NCBI GenBank assembly: GCA_034359265.1
Contig: CP136891.1
Location: 51,266,001-51,330,000, forward strand
DNA length: 64,000 nucleotides
Direction: 5' to 3'
From: Canna indica
Lineage: Eukaryota; Streptophyta; Magnoliopsida; Zingiberales; Cannaceae
Part shown: positions 56,781 to 64,000 of the stretch, one piece after another
Numbering within the stretch: position 1 is the first letter of the stretch
Layout of the letters: each line of letters begins with the position of its first letter
Made by a program: the position numbers and the translations under genes
Notes under the pieces: model-generated
Told to the model about the DNA's origin: nothing
What the model saw: the letters and a program-made list of their open reading frames with translations, nothing else
Database searches by the model: none

Positions 56781-57273
56781 TGCCCAAAATCCTAATAATA
56801 ATATTTTGTCCTTAAGCAGGGGACTGTGGACTCGAGTTAGCACGGATTGGCGTAGAGCTTCGGGATTGAATCCGGGTAACCATTAAATATAGAAAAAAAA
56901 TAGAAAAAAATTTATTTTACCTTATTTCTAGGGTTTAGCTTGCTAATATGATAGAGGATCTCGAGACGAGTCTATAGGTTCAAGCAATACTCGAATTGGA
57001 GTTAGAACGAATTAGATATGGGTTTTAGATATGATAGAGAGAGAGAGAGAAGGAGGCGACGCAAGAGGGAGGAGGAGCCACCAGAGCCGGAATTCTACGA
57101 GTTCATCGGCGCCAATTGAAGGAAGATCCTTAGCGTCTTCTTCCTTTCCGTCTTGTGCAAAGAGATGAGTGGATTAGCCTTCTTTTTCCCCTTTTCTTCA
57201 GCCATGCCGCCGCCCCCATGTCATGGGGTTTTCATCAATTTTTGGTTCGATTTTGTCGTATCGGATTGAGTAA
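56781..57273 (+). repeat. Probable gypsy LTR start, cut by CACTA 2
   Basis: From tgcccaaaatcctaat the sequence resembles the start of the G2 LTR (TGTAAGACC...), with a later purine-rich GAGA tract (57025-57070) and a coding-like leader. Homology to E1 ends at the same point. It resumes at 63750. The assignment rests on similarity by eye. Confidence 0.4.
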
Positions 57274-57869
57274 CACTACTGGAAAAATGGGCATCAGCAA
57301 CGGCCCGGCCCGTTGCAAAGTAGCCGTGGCAGAAAAGCGCGTTGATGATAATTTAGCAACGGCGCTGCAACGGCCGATTGGGTCGTTGCTAATAACATTA
57401 TCAGCAACGGCTTTGCCACGGACACCGGGCTGGTGTTGATAACCTTATTAGCAACGGCCCGTGAGGCCGTGGCAAGGCCGTCAGAGAAAGACCGTTACTA
57501 AGCCATTGCTGATGTTATACAGCAACAGCTTATGATACACTTTTAGTAACGGCTTTCCCACGGACACCTGTGGTAAAGCCGTTGCTGATGACTAAAACCT
57601 GTAACTGAAAAAAATTTAAAATTCCAAACTTCCATTAATACATTGATACAATCTGATACATAACTCACACACCCATACACACATCCATTAACACATCACA
57701 AATACAACCAGATATATATCAAAACAATTATACTTATATTTATAATTATCCACAATCATATAAAAACTATTCAAATGCAAAATTGAAGTATCAATATCCA
57801 AACAAAACAAAACTAAAATATATATAGTATCGAAGTAACAAAGTCAATATAATAAAAAAATAATAAATC

Positions 57870-59399
57870 TCACGATGACGATGGAGGATGGTCTGGATCA
57901 TATGGCGGAGTCTGGAGTGCCTAGGTGTACACTGTCGTGGACTGACTCGAGGATGATAGATCAGATTATGCTGCTCTGTGATGACTTGACAAGTTGCGTA
58001 GCATAACTTGCATATCTACCATCATCTAACTCTGACGCTCCATCAACTCAGTCTGACGTGCGACCGTCTCCTCTAGTATCCTTATCCTGCTACTATGATC
58101 ATCTCTGGACCTGGAGGTCGACGGTCGTTCACTAGCATGCAGAGGGGTCGGTGCCCCAAGTGGCCCTAGCACGGCTCGTGCATGACCACTATCTGCAAAA
58201 CCATACACGCGGTCGTGGTCCCAACCACCTGTAGCATCGACCCACGTTGCTGCGTCAAAGTCCTCAGGGGTGCCTCCGCGCTGTATCACCGTCTGACTGT
58301 AGGTCTCCTACTCGAGTTTAATTTTCTGTTTAATATTTTTCATAAAATTTAAATTATAAATATATAATGAATAATTTAAACAAATATACTTACCATAATA
58401 AATGCAGCGCGGTTGTCGACGTACTCCCCCGTCCCATTCACTCGACGGTGTGTCCGCTCAAACAACGCCATCAGGGAGGGTCGCTGGACAGTCTCGTCGT
58501 CTAACACCGTCGTCAACATTTACAAAACAAATACGTTAATCAGTACACAGAGTAACAAATAAAATATAAAATTAAAATTAAGGTATACTTACCATACGGT
58601 TCGCGTGCACAGCAAATGCAACAGAGCCGCCAGTGTGACGCACTCCTCCCCCCGACATGCAGTTTCTAGCTAGCCGCAGTCCTAGAAACCTCCTGCCATC
58701 GATCCATCGACCATAATGCCACGAGCTGGTCCCATATATCTGGAGTAATCCAATCGGGGCCGTATCCCCGAGTCTCCACGATGTTAATGGTCCTAGCTCG
58801 GGCCATCACCTTGGACCGGGCCTGCCCCAGCTGCCCGTTGTACCTCGCACGGGAAATAGCCTCCCATGCAGCGTAAATGAAGGGCCTCTGGCCCTCGGCC
58901 CACGTAAAGTGAGCTTGCAAAATAATAATTTCAGTACCAATATTAATCATCATGCATGTATAAATAAAATTAATACGTGCCTCAAACTCGCGCCATAGCA
59001 TGTCGACGTGCTCACTAGGCACGTGAGACCACGTGGGCCATGCCCCGTGCATGTATCGTCGAATAGTAGAAGAAATGCTCCCTGGCACTTCTTCTTGCTC
59101 GAACCTGCACAACAAAAATAAAATTTAATATTATATTATGATATAATGAATTTGTAATGATTCATAATTCATGATATATTACCTCTCCCCAATCACACTA
59201 ATGAATCTACATGACTCTGTGGCTGGTGGAGGATGCCACCTGTTCGGCCTGCGTGGCCGTCTGCGTCTGGATGTACTAGCCTCAGCAGTATCATCGGCAG
59301 TAGGATCAGCAGTAGGAGAATCAGCAGCATGAGTAAGTGCTGGAGTCTCACCAATTGGAGACTTGAAGCTCTCTTACGACGATAACCACGACCAAACAT
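57870..59399 (-). pseudogene. Second CACTA protein (Ptta/Transposase_24 type), broken
   Basis: The minus-strand ATG at 59397-59399 (MFGRGYRRKRA) is followed by a frame change into a Thr/Ala/Asp-rich stretch. After an intron-like gap the body resumes: VPGSISSTIRRYMHGAWPTW, AHFTWAEGQRPFIYAAWEAISRARYNGQLGQARSKVM, GYGPDWITPDIWDQLVALW; then a frame change, introns, and TPEDFDAATWVDATGGWDHDRVYGFADSG with a terminal coiled coil (58289-58026). In this family the second product acts with TNP2 at the subterminal repeats. Confidence 0.82.
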
Positions 59400-59474
59400 A
59401 TCTGTCGAATAGGTATATAATTAGATTATTATATATATATTAGAGATATATTTAATATAAGATATATTTTACAA

Positions 59475-62259
59475 TTATTCCTCATCATATGAGTAATAGT
59501 CTTCGAATTCTTCCACTTCTTCATTTTTCTTCATCTTCCTCATCTTCTTCATCAATTTCATGGTCGTCATCATTAGCATATTCAACTTCTAATTAAATTG
59601 ATGCTGTGTCTGCATCCTCAAGTATTGGAATAATACGATCTACAGCAGGAGGATCATCTTCTTGATAGAAACCATTTGTCACATTAGGTATCGGCTCATT
59701 TTCTCCTACTATCGGATCAATTTTTCCTCTACCTTTAGTCTTACAGACTACACGCTAATCTGCTCTTTCTTTATTTTGAGCCGGATACTTCGCGTAATAT
59801 ACTTGTTTGGCTTGTGATGCCAAAATAAAAGGCTCATTTGTTGCCAATTTGGATTTGTAATTAACCTCAACAAGTTTGTATTTTGGATGAACTTTCATGC
59901 CCCTTTCTATTGTATCGAACCAATGACATCTAAATACGATAACTGATTTCAAGCCGAAGTAGTGCAACTCTATCACTTCTTCCACCAGTCCATAAAAATC
60001 CATATCACATTAAACATAGGTTGTCCCTTTCACGCAGACCCCGACATTCATCGTCTTCTTTGTAAATGCATATTCCACCGTGTGAAATTTGTATCCATTA
60101 ACAAAATATCCGCTATAACAGGACACTAGTCGCGACGGTCCACTAACAAACTCAAATATTCTTTCATCTATTTCAGCTCGGTGATCTTTGCTGTAAGCTT
60201 GAATCCATGTAGGGAAATCACGATTTCGTAATCTCTCCAATTCTTGATCATTGTGAATATAGTATTTTTGCACCATCTCAATGTCAAATATTTCAATGAA
60301 TTGTTCAATCTCTGGACAATTGAGTAATACGTACAAGTGTGCCAAATGATACTCTTCCTCGCTTAAGTGTCAAGATGGACGAGAACCAAAAGCACGATCA
60401 GAGTGACAAAATATATTTAAACGTCCATCTGAATGTCGAACTCCCCCGTCGTCGTTACGTGGAAGACGATCAAATCTTGTATGTACTGTCGATTCAAAGT
60501 AAAATGAGCAGATTGATGAAATTCCTTGGATGATATACGATTCAGATATTGATCTTTCAACATATGCGATGTTCTTTACTTTTTTCTTCAGACGATTCAT
60601 GTGTTTTTCAAATAAGTACATCCACCGGTATTGAACGGGGCCACCAACTAATGCCTCGTATGCCAAGTGTATCGGTAGATACTCCATCGAGTCAAAAAAG
60701 GCAGGAGGGAAAAACTGCTCCAGCTTGCATATAATTTCAACAATATTACTTTCAAGTGTTGACATATCTCGACTCGAAGGACATTTGCACAAATGTTTCT
60801 AAAAAACATACTTAATTCAGTCAACGGACCCCAAATATTATCAGGTAGAAGATCTCGGAATGTGATCGGAAGCAATCTCTGCATGAATACATGACAAATA
60901 TTATCAGCTTGCAGGAAATCATTGATTGTCCACAAGATCGCAGCCTTTAAATTGAAGTTTTGCTTCCGATAACAATCATAAGTGACAGCTCCCTCAGTCC
61001 ACAATGTTTTCAATTCATCTATCAAGGGTCTGAGAAACACGTCAATTTCTTTTCGCAGACCCTTAGGACCCGGAATAATCATCGAAAGATAAATAAATTC
61101 ATCTGTCATACACATTGACGGTGGCAAATTATAAACTGTCAGAAGCACAGGCCAAACTGAATAAGGAGTTGCAGAATCCCAATCTGTGCACAATCTCAAT
61201 CTAATATTTCTAGTATCCCTAGCAAATGAAGGATAACATGTATCCAAATGTTTTCATGCTTCACTGTCGGATGGATGAGTCATTACTGTATCATCACGAC
61301 TTCCTGCATGCCAACTCATGTAGGGGGTCGTCTATTCCGACATGAATAATCTTTGAAGCCTCGGTGTTAGTGGAAAATACCGAAGCACCTTAAACGGGAT
61401 ATTTTTCTGTCTGACCGATTTCTTCTCCTTGTAATGAGGATGTTAACATACAAGGCATTTTTCCAATTGCACATTTTCTTTATAATATAAAATGCAATTA
61501 TTTTAGCACGCGTGTATTTTTTCGTACTCAACCCCAATTTTCTCATCAGCTTTTTAGTTTTATAAAAAGTTGGCTCAAACTTGTTATCAGTAGGCAACAT
61601 TCCATTAATCAATCCTGCAATCCGATCATACGCAACCCCGCTGAAATTACAACCGGCCTTGATGTTTAGGAGCTGTGTCATTGCTGAAAACCTAGTGTAT
61701 TTAGGACAATTCTCATACAAAGGTTCATCGGTAGCTTTCAACATCTCGTAAAATTATGCAGCTTCTTTATTCGTCAATTCAATCTCTACCGCAGTTTGTA
61801 CTTCTGTGATATCAACTATTGTAGTATCTGGTGGGACTGATGTCTGAGTAACTGGCCGATCAACATTATTATTCACGTGGAATTGACCCCAAGACTATCA
61901 AGTATCATAGTTCTATAGGGATTAGATTGATTGGATGAAGAAACATCAGCAGAGGAAGATTCACCATATGTCTGAACGACAAGATTGCTCGACGTCCCGA
62001 CTTCATGTGACTCCCCATGACAAGTCCATAAAAAATATCTTGGTGCAAATCCTTTGCTATATAGATGCAGAGTGACAATCTCCCAATCCAAAAATCGTCC
62101 ATTCAAGCAAATGCGGCACGGACATCGGATTTTATCACCGACGCTAACGAATTTCCGATTCGAATAGGCAAAATTTAGGAAGTATGTTACGCCTAATCGA
62201 AACTCATTTGTTCAAGCTCCACGATCAAGACGTCGGTACATCCAACTTCGATCAGCCAA
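59475..62259 (-). pseudogene. TNP2-type CACTA transposase, deleted core
   Basis: On the minus strand the transposase-associated domain (SWMYRRLDRG..., CPCRICLNGRF) begins at 62259 with TTG at the expected ATG and a TGA near 62218. Then YTRFSAMTQLLNIKAGCNFSG, a frameshift, and the TNP2 core (LRLCTDWDSATPYSVWPVLLTVYNLPP, IIPGPKGLRKEIDVFLRPLIDELKTLW, LWTINDF). That motif is fused directly to NICHVFMQRLLPITFRDLLP of the DUF4218 region near 60920, so the intervening part of the core is deleted. DUF4218 (60792-60370) and DUF4216 (CDMDFYGLVEEVIELHYFG, FRCHWFD) follow, ending with an acidic tail at 59475. Several other stops and shifts. Confidence 0.88.
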
Positions 62260-62345
62260 TATGATTCTGTCAATCAATGACAATTTCTTTGGTTAATGCC
62301 TTTAGGTGAGATTGTCCTATTCCATTCGGGATTTATGTTATTCAT

Positions 62346-62512
62346 ATTGCACTAAGTACTTCTTTTAACCGCTAACATCATTCTAAATTTCGGCAGCATT
62401 TCCCTATAGTTCTCCGAATACGCATATCATCTGGGCGCGTATCGGAGAACAAGAGAGATGCTGCCGAAATTCAGAATATGTTAACAATTAAAAGAAAAAT
62501 GTAAGTGCAATA
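62346..62512 (-). repeat. Long hairpin upstream of the TNP2 coding region
   Basis: Inverted arms of about 75-80 nt (62346-62425 and 62435-62512). The closest match is aatttcggcagcat on both arms, plus ttctccgaatacgc against its partner. The loop is about 10-20 nt. Confidence 0.85.
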
Positions 62513-62718
62513 CAAATAACTATATTTCCAAATTATCCAATCAGGGACAATTCAAGGATTGTACGTCGCATAAAAGATCATCTACTTCTTTTACACGAAT
62601 ATACAACCTCTGAACGGATCTAAGTATTTGCTAAATCATATCCGACTCGTCGATGCGTACATGAAACATATCAACTCGTCGGATGGATGATTATTTTCTA
62701 AATATTTCGAGTCAGTTC

Positions 62719-62874
62719 GAGTCCATAGTGGACAATTCTGACATGAGTCCAAATTAGACGATTTCGACGGGAGTCCGAATTTGACGATTCCGGCGCAAGT
62801 CCGAAGTGGACGATACTGGCGCGAGTCCGAAGTGGACGATTCTGGCGCGAGTCCACTAAGGACTACTCCGGACT
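62719..62874 (-). repeat. 26-bp tandem repeats, six units
   Basis: Units starting gagtcc at 62719, 62745, 62771, 62797, 62823 and 62849, exactly 26 bp apart, with a consensus like gagtccgaagtggacgattc. They lie in the 5' non-coding region of CACTA 2. Confidence 0.9.
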
Positions 62875-63464
62875 AATTAACATTTTAACTAATTAATTAA
62901 TATTAATCTATAAAATTTTAACTAATTTAAATAATTAACCTACAATTATTAATCTAAAACATAATATTAATCTAACTAAATTAATCTAAAAATTACTCTA
63001 AACTCTAACAATTAATCTAAAAATCATAACAATTAATCTAAACCCTAATAATTAATCTAACAAATTAAATAATTAATTAAATAATTAATCCAAACAATTA
63101 ATTAAAAATTAAATATATATATATATATATATAATTTTATATAACAATTTTTGGTGCCGGAATCCGGTGGACTCCGGCGCCGGCGTCCAGTGTCCGGACA
63201 CTGCATAAACCATCGGCCGTTGGCCGTCGGTCGCCAGCCGAAACCCTATTTTAAGGGTTTCGGCCGGCTCTAACAAGGGGGCGGAGGTCGAACGGGAGGC
63301 GGCGAGAAATACCTCAAATTGAACGAGAGGTGGAGGTCGGAATCGGAGATCGAGGATGGGGCGGCGGCGTCGGCAGCGGCGTCGGAAGAGAGCAGCGGCG
63401 GCGGGCAGAGGAAGAGGAAGAGGAAGAAGGGGGCGGGCCCGATCGCGATCGCATGCCCTATATA
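62875..63464 (-). other. 5' non-coding region of CACTA 2
   Basis: 62880-63115 is AT-rich with many short attaatctaa-like repeats, followed by an (AT)n run (63113-63133). 63150-63450 is GC-rich with ggcgccgg palindromes and a purine-rich GAGGAAGAGG tract; it probably includes the promoter/leader. No coding region recognised. Confidence 0.5.
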
Positions 63465-63749
63465 AACTTATCAGCAACGGCTCACCTAGCCGTTAGAAAG
63501 ACGCTGCTGATAGGTTAATTGTCAACAACGGCTCACCTAGTCGTCAGAAAGATGTTGCTGATAGGTTAATCATCAGCAACGGCTCACGTGTCCGTTAGAA
63601 CGCCGTTGCTGATAATTTAATCATTCAGCAACGACTCACGTGTCTGTTACAACACTGTTGCAGATATACCATATCTGCAACGGCTTGAGCGGCCGTAAGA
63701 ACGCTGTTGCTGATGGTCGTTGCTGAAGAACCAATTTCTAGTAGTGTAA

Positions 63750-64000
63750 TCGGATTGAGGGTTTTCTCATCGTCGTTGTGATTTTGGGGCGATTGGCCGC
63801 ACCTACCCTTGCTCTTCCACCCCTCTTCCTCTTGAATTATTGATGATTTCTTTAGTTCTCTTGATGGTTGTTGAGGATTATTGAAGCTTGTTTGGTGTCT
63901 TGATGAAAGAAGGTTATTTTGGAGGAGTTTTAGGGTATGCCGCCCCACACTTTAGGGTTCTTTAGGAATCCTAGAGTGGCAGACCACTTAAGGGTTGGAT
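63750..64000 (+). repeat. Right-hand continuation of the probable gypsy LTR
   Basis: Continues the sequence cut at 57273: the flanks share tcggattgag around the TAA duplication. The late part (tagggtatgccgcc...cctagagtggcag) resembles the G1 LTR around 11160-11220. No ORF of note. Confidence 0.4.

Larger units (their letters stand above)
57274..63746 (-). mobile_element. CACTA (En/Spm) element 2, TSD TAA
   Basis: 6473 bp. Ends CACTACTGGAAAAATGG and, on the other strand, CACTACTAGAAATTGG. TAA flanks at 57271-57273 and 63747-63749. Subterminal ATCAGCAACGGC motifs in both orientations (57293-57590 and 63465-63725). Genes are on the minus strand: a TNP2-type transposase remnant (62259-59475) and a Ptta-type remnant (59399-57870). 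Confidence 0.95.

Noticed and set aside
63109..63518. GC-rich ORFs near the right end of CACTA 2
   Set aside because: Arg/Pro/Glu-rich frames from GGC and GAGGAAG repeats in the leader; no conserved domain.

Overview
The window is plant nuclear DNA made almost entirely of transposable elements. No intact host gene, tRNA or rRNA was seen. Ty1/copia elements of the Sirevirus type, chromodomain Ty3/gypsy elements, two CACTA elements, a PIF/Harbinger element with introns and a small hAT-type MITE all point to an angiosperm. The Sirevirus load and long gypsy LTRs would suit a large, probably monocot, genome (inference; the species is not recognised). Every coding region of useful length carries stops, frameshifts or lost catalytic residues.

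Layout. 1-6473: a Sirevirus-type element with gag and an envelope-like ORF but no pol; the window opens inside its 5' LTR. 6474-13238: a 5'-truncated gypsy element (protease, RT, RNase H, integrase, chromodomain) with a 2.9-kb 3' LTR. 13239-43238: one old minus-strand copia element split by successive insertions. From its 5' LTR (40823-43238) leftward, its primer site, leader, gag and protease are interrupted by a 9.7-kb PIF/Harbinger element (30235-39902, TSD TTA, itself carrying a gypsy fragment), a solo Sirevirus LTR (19736-29183, TSD ctatg/ctaag) that holds a full-length Sirevirus (20631-28875, TSD aaaga/aaagg) holding a hAT MITE (26680-27268, TSD ATCACACT), a rearranged LTR element (14549-19674, TSD gttta), and a minus-strand Sirevirus LTR cut by the gypsy element.

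43239-45587 holds further copia-LTR-like and Sirevirus-LTR fragments plus a foldback MITE. 45588-56780 is a second gag-bearing, pol-less relative of the first element, interrupted by a solo LTR (47384-48809, TSD AAGTT) and by CACTA element 1 (49932-56504, TSD GTG). 56781-64000 looks like a gypsy LTR interrupted by CACTA element 2 (57274-63746, TSD TAA), which keeps remnants of both CACTA genes.

The most interesting signals are the gag-plus-envelope-like, pol-less Sirevirus lineage with a splice acceptor just before the envelope-like ATG; LTR promoters with the TATA box inside a conserved palindrome, below clusters of GGTCGACC/GATCGATC palindromes; long hairpins inside the DNA transposons; a GRF zinc-finger/membrane ORF inside the Harbinger element; and a PPR-like gene fragment in a gypsy LTR. 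Insertions were checked by target-site duplications, by paralogous empty sites in the window, or by the host reading frame continuing across the insertion.
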